Shown: in pieces, positions 19,340 to 28,075 of the stretch
Numbering within the stretch: position 1 is the stretch's first letter
Layout of the letters: each line of letters opens with the position of its first letter
Made by a program: the position numbers and the translations under genes
Notes under the pieces: model-generated
Database searches by the model: none
What the model was told of the DNA's origin: nothing
The model's input: the letters and a program-made list of their open reading frames with translations, nothing else
Assembly (NCBI RefSeq): GCF_004353915.1
Contig: NZ_SMRP01000003.1
Span: forward strand, 434,001-498,000
Length of the DNA: 64,000 nt
Origin: Paraburkholderia silviterrae
GTDB taxonomy: Bacteria > Pseudomonadota > Gammaproteobacteria > Burkholderiales > Burkholderiaceae
Direction: 5' to 3'

Positions 19340-19389
19340 GCCGGGACTTTGCGCGAGTGCGCGCCAAGGTGCGCATCGGGTATCCGCAA

Positions 19390-21345
19390 TCAGGCTTCGC
19401 GCAGCGCCGCGGCGACGCGCGCAACCACGTCGTCCCATGCTCCTGGCCGCGGTTGGCGCACGAGGTGAGCGCGCGGGTACCAGGGGCTCGTGTCGGTGCC
19501 GGCGAACCAGCGCCAGTCGGCGGCGAACGGCAGCATCAGCCAGAGCTTCGCGCCCAGCGCGCCCGCCAGGTGGGCGATGGAGGTGTCGATGGAGACCACG
19601 GCGTCGAGGCGCTCGATGACGGCGGCGGTGTCCGCGAAATCCTGCAGCTTGCCGTCCAGCCGATGAATCGTGCGCGCGCGCGGATGCGCGTCGAGCGCCG
19701 CATGCTCCGCCTCGCTCAGATCCGGCTGGAGCACGATCCAGTCGATGCCCTCCAGTGCGAACAGCGGATCGAGCGCGGCGAGCGGCAGCGTGCGATTTTC
19801 GTGCTTGTGGATACGGCCCGACCAGGCCAGCCCGATCTTGCGCTTGGCCTGCCCGCCGAGCGAGCCGCGCCACTTGCGCAGATAGGTGGCGGGGGCCGCG
19901 AGATACGGCATCGGTGCGGGCACGCTCTCGAAGGTCGTGCCGAGCGCCAGCGGCAGCGAAAGCAGCGGGCAGTGCAGGTCGACGGCGGGGCGGGGCGCGC
20001 CTTGCTCGATCAGCGTAATGCGCGCGACGTGCGCGGCCGGCGCGATGAGCGGCACGAGCGGCGCCTGCACTTCGAGCACGATGCGCGCACCGCTGTGGGC
20101 CAGCGCCACGACGTTCGGCACGAAACGCACGAACTGGAGCGTGTCGCCGAAGCCTTGCTCCGCGTGGATGAGCAGCGTGCGGCCGGCGAGCGGCTCGCCG
20201 CGCCAGCGCGGCAGGGCGGCAATGGCGGCCGCGGTGGTTTGAGGGTCGGCGGGCGGCGGCGCGCTGGCCACCGCGATGTCGGCGGCGGGCCTGACGCCGG
20301 CGGCGCCTGCGGCACCCGCCACGCTTTCGCGCGCGGCCGGATCGAGCCGCCACTCGTAGGCAGGCAGGCCGCGCTGGAAGTCGCCGAGGGTGAGCAGGAC
20401 GAGCGCGCGGTTCAGATGCGCGGCGGCGAGGTCGGGGCGCGCGCGCAGCGCTTCTTCGAATGCACGCAGCGCGGCAGCGTGGCGGCCGAGCGCATGTTGC
20501 GCCGTGCCGAGCGCGAGCCATGCGAGCGCGAATTTCGGGTCGAGGCCGATCGCGCGCTCATAAGCGCCGAGCGCGTCTTCGTGCCGCCCGAGCGCCGCCA
20601 GCGCATTGCCGAGCCCGAACAGCGCAGGCGGGAATTGCGGCTGCAGGGCGAGGGCGGCTTCGAAGCCCGCGGCGGCTTGCGCGTGATAGCCGGTCGCGTC
20701 GAGCGTGTTCGCGAGATTGAAATGCGCGGCGACAAAGCGCGGCTGGACGCGCAGTGCCTTCTGGAAATGTTCGACGGCGCCGGCGCTGTCGCCGAGCGCG
20801 TTCAGCGCCATGCCGAGGTTGTTGTGCGCGCCCGCGTGGCCCGGACGGATCTTGAGCGCGCGGCGAAAGGCCTCGGCGGCTTCGGCGTGGCGGCCGAGCG
20901 CGTGCAGGGCGTTGCCGAGGTTGTTGTGCGACGAGGCGTCGCCGGGCTGCAGGCGCACCGCGTGGCCGAACGCGTACATCGCGTCCTCGTGGCGGCCGGT
21001 TGCCGCGTAGGCGTTGCCGAGGTTGTAGTGCGCGAGCGGGAATGTGGGCGCGAGCGTGAGCGCATTGCGAAAGCGCTCGATCGCCCCATCGAGCTGGCCG
21101 AGTGCCTTCAGCGCGTTGCCGAGGTTCAGCTGGAGCGCGGCGTCGTCGGGCCGCAGCTCGACCGCCCGGCGCACGAGGTCCGCGGCTTCGGCGTGCTGGC
21201 CCTGCTGGTGCCGCAGCACGCCGAGCATGTGCAGCGCATCGACGTGCACGGGATCGGCGGCGAGCGTCGCGCGATAGTCGCGCTCGGCGTCGTCCAGCCG
21301 GCCGTCGCGATGTGCGGCGTACGCGCGGACAAAAACCTGTTCCAT
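19390..21345 (-). CDS. TPR-repeat protein with C-terminal glycosyltransferase-like domain
   Basis: 651 residues from MEQVFVRAYAAHRDGRLDDAE. About ten to eleven TPR units cover residues 1-380, several nearly identical (for example HNNLGNALHALGRHAEAAEA). After a short Pro/Ala linker comes a domain with FGDTLQFVRFVP, KIGLAWSGRIHKHENRTLPL, VSIDTSIAHLAGALGAKLWL and LPFAADWRWF. This pattern is the heptosyltransferase/O-GlcNAc-transferase-like fold found fused to TPRs in proteobacteria. It may glycosylate proteins or a surface glycan, but the substrate is not deducible. The HLAGALG loop is the expected nucleotide-sugar site. Upstream in-frame ATGs (21384, 21471) are less likely. It is divergent from the zinc regulator. 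Confidence 0.8.
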   Translation of the reverse strand: MEQVFVRAYAAHRDGRLDDAERDYRATLAADPVHVDALHMLGVLRHQQGQHAEAADLVRRAVELRPDDAALQLNLGNALKALGQLDGAIERFRNALTLAPTFPLAHYNLGNAYAATGRHEDAMYAFGHAVRLQPGDASSHNNLGNALHALGRHAEAAEAFRRALKIRPGHAGAHNNLGMALNALGDSAGAVEHFQKALRVQPRFVAAHFNLANTLDATGYHAQAAAGFEAALALQPQFPPALFGLGNALAALGRHEDALGAYERAIGLDPKFALAWLALGTAQHALGRHAAALRAFEEALRARPDLAAAHLNRALVLLTLGDFQRGLPAYEWRLDPAARESVAGAAGAAGVRPAADIAVASAPPPADPQTTAAAIAALPRWRGEPLAGRTLLIHAEQGFGDTLQFVRFVPNVVALAHSGARIVLEVQAPLVPLIAPAAHVARITLIEQGAPRPAVDLHCPLLSLPLALGTTFESVPAPMPYLAAPATYLRKWRGSLGGQAKRKIGLAWSGRIHKHENRTLPLAALDPLFALEGIDWIVLQPDLSEAEHAALDAHPRARTIHRLDGKLQDFADTAAVIERLDAVVSIDTSIAHLAGALGAKLWLMLPFAADWRWFAGTDTSPWYPRAHLVRQPRPGAWDDVVARVAAALREA

Positions 21346-21442
21346 AACCGAAAGGCCAATACTTGGGAGAAGCGAAGGCGGCATTTTCCCACACTCGGGC
21401 GGGTACCCCCCGAACCTGGCGGGCGTGGCCTTCCGGCGCGGC

Positions 21443-21491
21443 TTGACCTGTTGTGGGATCGCAACTAACATATGAACACCTATTCATATGT
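21443..21491 (+). promoter_or_regulatory. sigma70 promoter with SmtB-type operator for arsR-CDF
   Basis: TTGACC (21443-21448), a 17-nt spacer, then TAACAT (21466-21471). The imperfect palindrome ACATATGAACA-CC-TATTCATATGT (21468-21491) overlaps the -10 and the start point. It has the 12-2-12 layout bound by zinc-sensing ArsR/SmtB repressors. Repressor binding here would block polymerase. The leader is only about 25-30 nt to the ATG at 21505. Confidence 0.85.
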
Positions 21492-21504
21492 ATGAACGAT
21501 TGCC

Positions 21505-21825
21505 ATGTCGCCGTATCCCGAGGACGAGCGCGTCGCGCCGCTCGCCGACCTGTTCCGCCTGCTCGGCGACCCCACGCGTCTGCGTATCGTGCTGGCCTGC
21601 GTGCACAGCCGTCGCGCAGTGGGCGCGATAGCCGATGCGCTCGGCTTGTCGCCGTCGCTCGTGAGCCATCATCTGCGTCTGTTGCGTGCAGCGCGCGTCG
21701 TGCGTGCGGAACGGGAGGGCAAACAGGTGTTTTATGCGGCTGCGGACGCGCATATCAGCGCGATGCTCGCGGGCATGCTCGAGCACGTGGCCGAGCCTGT
21801 GTCCACATGGCAGGAGCTCACGTAA
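21505..21825 (+). CDS. ArsR/SmtB-family zinc-responsive repressor
   Basis: A 106-residue winged-helix dimer. The recognition helix region is AIADALGLSPSLVSHHLRLLRAARVV. The last helix holds D81, H83, H94 and E97 (ADAHISAML...LEHVAE). This is exactly the D-x-H-x10-H-x2-E spacing of the alpha-5 zinc site in SmtB and CzrA. There is no alpha-3 CxC site, so arsenic sensing is excluded. Binding Zn2+ (or Co2+) should release it from the palindrome just upstream. Its stop codon overlaps the ATG of the efflux gene (TAATG), giving translational coupling. Confidence 0.92.
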   Translation: MSPYPEDERVAPLADLFRLLGDPTRLRIVLACVHSRRAVGAIADALGLSPSLVSHHLRLLRAARVVRAEREGKQVFYAAADAHISAMLAGMLEHVAEPVSTWQELT

Positions 21826-22907
21826 TGAGCGCCGATTCCGGGCGCGCAAGCGAGGGCGCCGCGCCGCTGCACGCGGATGCCGCACACGATCATGGCCACG
21901 ACCATGCCGGCCCTCACGACCCTGCGCATGGCGACGGCCACGACCACGGGCACGGGCACGACCACGACCACGGGCACGACCACGGGCACGGTGGGCATGG
22001 CCACCACCACCACCACGCACCGGCGGCAGGCCATGGCCGCGCGTTCGCGCTCGCTGTCGCGCTGAACGTCGTCATCGTGGTCGCGCAGACGGTCTACGGC
22101 GTGATCGCGCACTCCACCGCGCTGCTCGCCGACGCCGGCCACAACCTCTCCGACGTCCTCGGCCTGTTGCTCGCCTGGGGTGCCACGTGGCTGGCCACGC
22201 ACCGGCCCTCGGGGCGCTATACCTTCGGCTTCGGCAGTTCGTCGATCCTTGCTTCGCTCGCGAACGCGGCGCTGCTGCTCGTCGCCTGCGGCGCCATTCT
22301 TGCCGAGGCGCTCGGGCGCCTGTTCAATCCCGCGCCCGTGGCGGGCCTCGACGTGTTCATCGTCGCCACGCTCGGCATGGTGGTCAACGGCTTCTCCGCG
22401 TGGCTCTTCATGCGCGGCCAGAAGGACGATCTCAACATCCGCGGCGCCTTCCTGCACATGGCCGCCGACGCCGCCGTTTCGGCCGCGGTCGCCGTGAGCG
22501 GCCTCGTGATTCTCGCGACGGGCTGGAGCTGGGTCGATCCGGCGATGAGCATCGTCGTCGTCCTCGTGATCGTGCGCGGCACGTGGGGGCTGTTGCGCGA
22601 GTCGGTGCGACTCGCGCTCGCCGCGGTGCCCGCAGGCGTCGATATCGAGCGCATCCGCGTTTTTCTCGCGCAGCAGCAAGGCGTGACCGACGTGCACGAC
22701 CTTCACATCTGGGCGCTCTCGACCACGGGCAATGCGCTTTCCGCGCATCTCGTGATGCCCGCGGGCCATCCCGGCGACGCCGCGCTAGACGCCATCGTGA
22801 GCGCGCTCGGCCTGCGCTTTCGCATGACGCACGTGACGCTGCAGGTGGATCTGGGCACGAGCGCGCATCGCTGCGCGCTCGATGGTGCGCCGCCAATGCA
22901 TCCTTGA
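21825..22907 (+). CDS. cation diffusion facilitator, zinc efflux (CzcD/ZitB-like)
   Basis: 360 residues, starting MSADSGRASEGA at the ATG that overlaps the arsR stop. The N-terminal about 65 residues are a His/Asp/Gly-rich tail (H-D-H-G-H repeats and a run of His). Six membrane segments follow, with the metal site residues of the zinc branch: DAGHNLSD in helix 2 and HMAADA in helix 5. The cytosolic ferredoxin-like domain ends DVHDLHIWALSTTG. It exports Zn2+ (also Co2+ or Cd2+ in relatives) from the cytosol in exchange for protons. Control by the linked repressor is evident from the operator. Confidence 0.93.
   Translation: MSADSGRASEGAAPLHADAAHDHGHDHAGPHDPAHGDGHDHGHGHDHDHGHDHGHGGHGHHHHHAPAAGHGRAFALAVALNVVIVVAQTVYGVIAHSTALLADAGHNLSDVLGLLLAWGATWLATHRPSGRYTFGFGSSSILASLANAALLLVACGAILAEALGRLFNPAPVAGLDVFIVATLGMVVNGFSAWLFMRGQKDDLNIRGAFLHMAADAAVSAAVAVSGLVILATGWSWVDPAMSIVVVLVIVRGTWGLLRESVRLALAAVPAGVDIERIRVFLAQQQGVTDVHDLHIWALSTTGNALSAHLVMPAGHPGDAALDAIVSALGLRFRMTHVTLQVDLGTSAHRCALDGAPPMHP
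21930..22018 (+). repeat. repetitive His-codon tract in the CDF N terminus
   Basis: The DNA is built from short units such as GACCACGGGCAC and CACGACCACGGG, followed by five successive CAC codons. The tract encodes the metal-binding histidine tail and is likely to vary in length between strains. Confidence 0.75.
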
Positions 22908-23006
22908 GCGCACGCATGCGAGCGTCCGCGTGCGCTGCATCCTGGCGTTCGGCCAGGCCAGGAGCGGGCGTACACTACGACTCATGTCGATCGCATGGAG
23001 GTCTGC

Positions 23007-24767
23007 ATGACCGTGGCTTCTTCACAGCCGTCCGTGCTCATCGTTGGCGCGGGACCGACCGGTCTCGCCGCCGCCTTGAGTCTTGCCCGTGCGCGCATTG
23101 CGGTCCGCGTGATCGATCGCGCGCGTGAGCCAGGGCGTCACACACGCGCGATCGGCATTCAGGCGCGCACGCTCGAACTGTTCGAGCAGCATCGCGTTGT
23201 CGCGCCCTTTCTCGAGCACGGTCATCGCGCGCACGTCGCCAACCTCTATTCGAATGGCCAGCGCCGCGCGCGCCTCGATTTCGATCCACTCTTCACACGC
23301 TATCCCTACCTGCTGTTCATCGATCAGACCGAGACCGAGCGCATTCTCGCCGCACAGCTCGCGACGCTCGGCGTGGAGGTCGAGCGCGGCGTCGAGCTGG
23401 TCGAATTCAATCAGGGGTCGGCCGGCGTGAGCGCGGACCTGCGTCTTGCCAGCGGGCGCACCGAAGCCTTGCGCTGCGGCTGGCTGATTGCCGCCGACGG
23501 CGCGCACAGCACAGTGCGCCACCACCTTGGAATGCAGTTCGATGGCGAGTCGCTCGAGCAGTCGTTCCTGCTTGCCGACATTGCTGCGACCACGCCCTGG
23601 CCCGAGGACGAATTCCACGTGTTCGCCTCAGGCGACGGGCTTGCCGCGATATTCCCGTATGGACACGGCCGTTTTCGCCTGATCGCCGATCATAAGGCGA
23701 TGCTGCCCGCCGCGCCCGAGGGCACGCTGCCCGTGCCGACCCTCGAGGAATGCCGCTCGATCGTCGAGCGCCGCATGCATCATCCCGTATCGGTCGCCGA
23801 CATGACCTGGGCCTCGTACTTCCACGTGAACAGCCGCATCGTGCGCTTCCTGCGCATGGACCGCGTCTTCCTCGCAGGCGACGCCGCGCACGTGCATAGC
23901 CCGGCAGGCGCGCAGGGGATGAACACGGGCATCCAGGAGGCGTTCAATCTGGGCTGGAAGCTCGCGCGTGCGCTGGGCGGCGCGCCCGATCGGCTCCTCG
24001 ATACCTATCACGCCGAACGTTATCCGATCGAGCGCATCGTATTGCGGCAGACGAGCTTCATGACGCAGCTCGTCGAAGCCGATCACGGGCCGCTGAAGCT
24101 GTTGCGCGAGCGCGTGATGCCGGCGCTCGTCGCGCTCGGACCGTTGCGCGATGCGGCGCGCGAAGCGCTGAGCGAGCTCTCGATCCAGTACCGGCGCAGC
24201 CCGCTTACGCTCGAGCGCGTGCTCGACGGCGGACCGCGCGCGGGTGAACGCGCGCCCGACGCGTTGGTGCGCGTGGTCGACGGACCGCTTGGCAAGGCGC
24301 CGGAAAAAGGCCGCATCTTCGATCTGCACGACCCGGCGAGTTTTTCGCTGTTCCTGCTGGTGGACGGTGAAGCCGCGCGTGCCGCGGAAGCTGCGGAGCA
24401 GGGCGGCGCAGCAAGTGCCTCGAGCACGTCCGGCGTGGCGGACGGGGCCGGCACCGCTGGGGCGGCTGTCGCGGCCGGCGGCCTGGAAGTGCTCAAGCCG
24501 TTCGCCGAAGCCGTCGAACGGGTATTGCCGCAGGCGGTGCGCGTCTGGTGGGTGGCGGACCTGCCGGGCGCGGAGGCGCCGTTGGCGGGCGAGGGCGCGC
24601 CGTCGCTCGGCGACGCCTACGGGCGCACGCGGCCAGCGTTCTATCTCGTGAGACCCGACGGCTACATTTGCGCACGCGGCCGCACAGGATCGGACCTGCA
24701 CGGCCTGCTGCGCCATTGCGAGCTGTGGTTCGCGGCGGCGCCCGCTCCCCGGCCGGCGCCGCAATAG
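23007..24767 (+). CDS. FAD-dependent aromatic hydroxylase (phenol hydroxylase/MhpA-like)
   Basis: 586 residues. The FAD-binding VLIVGAGPTGLAAALSLARA lies at residues about 10-30, the FAD ribityl motif GDAAHVHSPAGAQGMNTG near 290, and a C-terminal thioredoxin-like domain after about 420. I use the second ATG (23007), which GGAGG precedes by 6 nt; an ATG at 22995 is possible. The family inserts one oxygen atom into phenols or polyketides using NAD(P)H. A Gly/Ala/Ser-rich insert of roughly 40 residues (about 455-495) interrupts the C-terminal domain. There are no ring-cleavage genes nearby, so the substrate is unknown. The gene seems to be a single cistron. Confidence 0.82.
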   Translation: MTVASSQPSVLIVGAGPTGLAAALSLARARIAVRVIDRAREPGRHTRAIGIQARTLELFEQHRVVAPFLEHGHRAHVANLYSNGQRRARLDFDPLFTRYPYLLFIDQTETERILAAQLATLGVEVERGVELVEFNQGSAGVSADLRLASGRTEALRCGWLIAADGAHSTVRHHLGMQFDGESLEQSFLLADIAATTPWPEDEFHVFASGDGLAAIFPYGHGRFRLIADHKAMLPAAPEGTLPVPTLEECRSIVERRMHHPVSVADMTWASYFHVNSRIVRFLRMDRVFLAGDAAHVHSPAGAQGMNTGIQEAFNLGWKLARALGGAPDRLLDTYHAERYPIERIVLRQTSFMTQLVEADHGPLKLLRERVMPALVALGPLRDAAREALSELSIQYRRSPLTLERVLDGGPRAGERAPDALVRVVDGPLGKAPEKGRIFDLHDPASFSLFLLVDGEAARAAEAAEQGGAASASSTSGVADGAGTAGAAVAAGGLEVLKPFAEAVERVLPQAVRVWWVADLPGAEAPLAGEGAPSLGDAYGRTRPAFYLVRPDGYICARGRTGSDLHGLLRHCELWFAAAPAPRPAPQ

Positions 24768-24857
24768 TCGGGCGCTGGCCGAGGCAAGGCGGCGCTCTCG
24801 CGAAGTCGCGCGAGAACACGCCGTGCGCGCTTCGCGTGAGCTCCCGCGGCGATACGC

Positions 24858-25100
24858 TCAAGCCGTAGCTGCGGGCACGAGCGCGTCGCGATACTTCGTA
24901 AGCGCGGCGGCTACGATTTCGCTAAGGCCCGCTTCCTCGCCGTTGCCGTCGAGCGCAGCCAGCAACGTGCGGCGCATACGCGGCTCCCAGAACTTGCGGA
25001 TGTGCTCGGCGATGCCCGTGAGCGCTTCCTCGCGATCGGGCAGCGAGTCGAAGAACATGCCGATCTGGTTCGCCATCTCGATCAGGTGGTCTGCTTTCAT
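24858..25100 (-). CDS. fdsD: formate dehydrogenase subunit delta
   Basis: 80 residues, MKADHLIEMANQIGMFFDSLPDREEALTGI with IRKFWEPRMRR, the conserved pattern of FdsD. This small subunit of the soluble NAD-dependent molybdenum formate dehydrogenase helps maturation, apparently in cofactor insertion. It begins 16 bp after the fdsA stop. In Cupriavidus-type operons fdsC sits between fdsA and fdsD; here it is absent. Confidence 0.93.
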   Translation of the reverse strand: MKADHLIEMANQIGMFFDSLPDREEALTGIAEHIRKFWEPRMRRTLLAALDGNGEEAGLSEIVAAALTKYRDALVPAATA

Positions 25101-25116
25101 CGCGTTGTTCCCCTGC

Positions 25117-28062
25117 TCATTTTCCCGAAGTCGTCAGCGAATCGCGCTGGCGCAGCAATTCGAGCTGCGTCGAGTTGAAGCGCGAGTACTCGCGTTGCCA
25201 GTCCGACGGCTGCTGTACGTGGCTCACCTGCACGGCGGTCACCTTGTACTCGGGGCAGTTGGTGGCCCAGTCCGAGGCGTCCGTGGTGATCACGTTCGCG
25301 CCCGATTCGGGGAAGTGGAAGGTCGTGTAGACCACGCCCGGCTGCATGCGCGTGCTGACCTTCGCACGCAGCACCGTGTGTCCCGCGCGCGATTCGATGC
25401 CCACCCAGTCGCCGTCGCGGATGCCGCGATCTTCGGCATCGACCGGGTGAACCTCCAGCCGGTCCTCCTCGTGCCAGCGCGAATTCTCGGTGCGGCGCGT
25501 CTGCGCGCCCACGTTGTACTGCGAGAGGATGCGGCCCGTCGTGAGCAAGAGCGGGAAGCGCCGCGTGACTTTTTCCGGCGAGGCGATGAACTTCGTGATA
25601 ACGAACTTGCCCTTGCCGCGCACGAACTCGTCGATGTGCATGATCGGCGTGCCTTCGGGCGCCTCGTCGTTGCAGGGCCACTGGATGCTGCCCATCTCGT
25701 CGAGCTTGCGGTACGAGACGCCGTGGAAAGTGGGCGTGAGACGCGCAATCTCGTCCATGATCTGCGACGGATGCGTGTAGTCCATCTCGTAGCCGAGCGC
25801 GCGCGAGAGCAGGATCGTCACTTCCCAGTCGGCGTAGCCGGCGATCGGCGGCATCACCTTGCGCACGCGCGAGATGCGGCGCTCGGCGTTGGTGAAGGTG
25901 CCGTCCTTTTCGAGGAACGACGAGCCCGGCAGCAGCACGTGCGCGTATTTCGCCGTCTCGTTCAGGAAGATGTCCTGCACGACGATGCACTCCATCGCTG
26001 AAAGCGCCGCTGCCACGTGCTGGGTGTTCGGGTCCGACTGGACGATGTCCTCGCCCTGGCAGTAGAGGCCCATGAAGGTGCCGTCCATCGCCGCGTCGAA
26101 CATGTTCGGAATGCGCAGGCCCGGCTCGCTTTGCAGCGCGACGTTCCAGGCGCTTTCGAACTCGCCGCGCACGGTTGCGTCGCCCACGTGGCGGTAGCCC
26201 GGCAGCTCGTGCGGGAACGAGCCCATGTCGCACGAGCCTTGCACGTTGTTCTGGCCGCGCAGCGGATTCACGCCCACGCCTTCGCGGCCGATATTGCCCG
26301 TGGCCATCGCGAGATTGGCGATGCCCATCACCATGGTCGAGCCCTGCGCGTGCTCAGTCACGCCGAGGCCGTAGTAGATCGCCGAGTTGCCTTGCTGCGC
26401 GTAAAGACGCGCGGCCGCGCGCACTTGCTCCGCCGGCACGCCCGTGATTTCGGCCATGGCTTCGGGCGAATTCTCAGGCAGCGCGACGAAATCGCGCCAC
26501 TGCTCGAACCCACGCGTCTCGCACCGCTCGGCCACAAAAGCCTCGTTTACGAGCCCTTCGGTGACGATCACGTGCGCGAGCGAGTTGACCATCGCGACGT
26601 TGGTGCCGGGGCGCAGTTGCAGGTGATGCTCGGCTTTCACGTGCGCGGTGTCGACGATGTCGATGCGGCGCGGATCGACGACGATCAGCTTCGCGCCCTC
26701 GCGCACACGGCGCTTCAGGCGCGAGCCGAACACGGGGTGGCCGTCGGTGGGGTTCGCGCCGATCACCATGATCACATCCGAGTGATCGACCGAGGCGAAG
26801 GTCTGCGTGCCCGCCGATTCACCGAGCGTGGTCTTCAGGCCATAGCCGGTGGGCGAGTGGCACACGCGCGCGCAGGTGTCGACGTTGTTGTTGCCGAACG
26901 CGGCGCGCACGAGCTTTTGCACGAGATACGTCTCTTCGTTCGTGCAGCGCGACGACGTGATGCCGCCGATCGAGTCGCGCCCGTACTTGTCCTGAATGCG
27001 GCGGAACTCGCTCGCGGCGTATTTGATCGCTTCGTCCCAGCTCACTTCGCGCCACGGATCGGTGATCTTCGCGCGAATCATCGGCTTCTTGATGCGGTCC
27101 TTGTGCGTGGCGTAACCCCACGCGAAGCGGCCCTTCACGCAGGCGTGGCCTTCGTTCGCCTGGCCGTTCTTGTGCGGCACCATGCGCACGACCTCGTTGC
27201 CCTTCATCTCGGCCTTGAACGAGCAGCCCACGCCGCAATACGCGCAGGTCGTCACGACCGAGTGCTCGGCCTGGCCGAGCATCACGACGCTCTTCTCCTG
27301 CAGCGTCGCGGTCGGGCAGGCGGCCACGCACGCGCCGCACGAGACGCACTCCGATTCCATGAACGGCTCGCTCGCACCCGCTGCGACGCGCGATTCGAAG
27401 CCGCGCCCGGCGATGGTCAGCGCGAAGGTGCCCTGCGTTTCCTCGCATGCGCGCACGCAGCGGTTGCAGACGATGCACTTCGACGGATCGTAGGTGAAGT
27501 ACGGATTCGATTCGTCCTTCTGGTCCTTGAGGTGGTTCGCGCCCTCGAAGCCGTAGCGCACCTCGCGCAGACCCGTCACGCCCGCCATGTCCTGCAGCTC
27601 GCAGTCGCCGTTGGCGGGGCAGGTGAGGCAGTCGAGCGGGTGATCGGAGATGTAGAGCTCCATCACGTTGCGGCGCAGCTTTTGCAACTGGTTGCTTTGC
27701 GTGCGCACCTTCATGCCGGCCTCGACGGGTGTCGTGCACGAAGCGGGATAGCCGCGGCGGCCTTCGATCTCGACGAGACACAGCCGGCACGAGCCGAACG
27801 GCTCGAGCGAGTCGGTGGCGCAGAGCTTGGGCACGTTGACGCCCGCTTCGACGGCTGCGCGCATGACGGAGGTGCCCGCGGGCACCGTCACGGCCTGGCC
27901 GTCGATCTCGAGCGTGACGTCGACATCGGCGTGGCGCAGCGGCGTGCCGTAATCGGTTTCGTCAAAGGGCGAGCGTGCGTTTGCTTTGTTCATCGCCGCC
28001 GATTTGCAGGCGCAATTGCCGGAGCCGCAACCGCCGGCTTGGGACATGAGCGTGTCGGACAT
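25117..28062 (-). CDS. fdsA: NAD-dependent formate dehydrogenase, catalytic alpha subunit
   Basis: 981 residues. The N-terminal [2Fe-2S] region (EPFGSCRLCLVE) is followed by His/Cys and two [4Fe-4S] motifs (CIVCNRCVRACEE; CVSCGACVAACP), then CAYCGVGC and the molybdopterin-guanine-dinucleotide domains. The molybdenum ligand cysteine is in CARVCHSPTGYG, and its following His-Ser also fits formate dehydrogenases. It oxidises formate to CO2 in the cytosol. GAGGA precedes the ATG at 28062 (MSDTLMSQAGGC). It starts 13 bp after fdsB. A sulfurtransferase (FdsC/FdhD) is needed for activity and must be encoded elsewhere. Confidence 0.96.
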   Translation of the reverse strand: MSDTLMSQAGGCGSGNCACKSAAMNKANARSPFDETDYGTPLRHADVDVTLEIDGQAVTVPAGTSVMRAAVEAGVNVPKLCATDSLEPFGSCRLCLVEIEGRRGYPASCTTPVEAGMKVRTQSNQLQKLRRNVMELYISDHPLDCLTCPANGDCELQDMAGVTGLREVRYGFEGANHLKDQKDESNPYFTYDPSKCIVCNRCVRACEETQGTFALTIAGRGFESRVAAGASEPFMESECVSCGACVAACPTATLQEKSVVMLGQAEHSVVTTCAYCGVGCSFKAEMKGNEVVRMVPHKNGQANEGHACVKGRFAWGYATHKDRIKKPMIRAKITDPWREVSWDEAIKYAASEFRRIQDKYGRDSIGGITSSRCTNEETYLVQKLVRAAFGNNNVDTCARVCHSPTGYGLKTTLGESAGTQTFASVDHSDVIMVIGANPTDGHPVFGSRLKRRVREGAKLIVVDPRRIDIVDTAHVKAEHHLQLRPGTNVAMVNSLAHVIVTEGLVNEAFVAERCETRGFEQWRDFVALPENSPEAMAEITGVPAEQVRAAARLYAQQGNSAIYYGLGVTEHAQGSTMVMGIANLAMATGNIGREGVGVNPLRGQNNVQGSCDMGSFPHELPGYRHVGDATVRGEFESAWNVALQSEPGLRIPNMFDAAMDGTFMGLYCQGEDIVQSDPNTQHVAAALSAMECIVVQDIFLNETAKYAHVLLPGSSFLEKDGTFTNAERRISRVRKVMPPIAGYADWEVTILLSRALGYEMDYTHPSQIMDEIARLTPTFHGVSYRKLDEMGSIQWPCNDEAPEGTPIMHIDEFVRGKGKFVITKFIASPEKVTRRFPLLLTTGRILSQYNVGAQTRRTENSRWHEEDRLEVHPVDAEDRGIRDGDWVGIESRAGHTVLRAKVSTRMQPGVVYTTFHFPESGANVITTDASDWATNCPEYKVTAVQVSHVQQPSDWQREYSRFNSTQLELLRQRDSLTTSGK

Positions 28063-28075
28063 GGTGGTTCCTCGT

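Noticed and set aside
21505..21825. Arsenic-sensing ArsR
   Set aside because: No cysteine pair is in the DNA-binding helix region. The alpha-5 Asp/His/His/Glu set and the CDF partner point to zinc.
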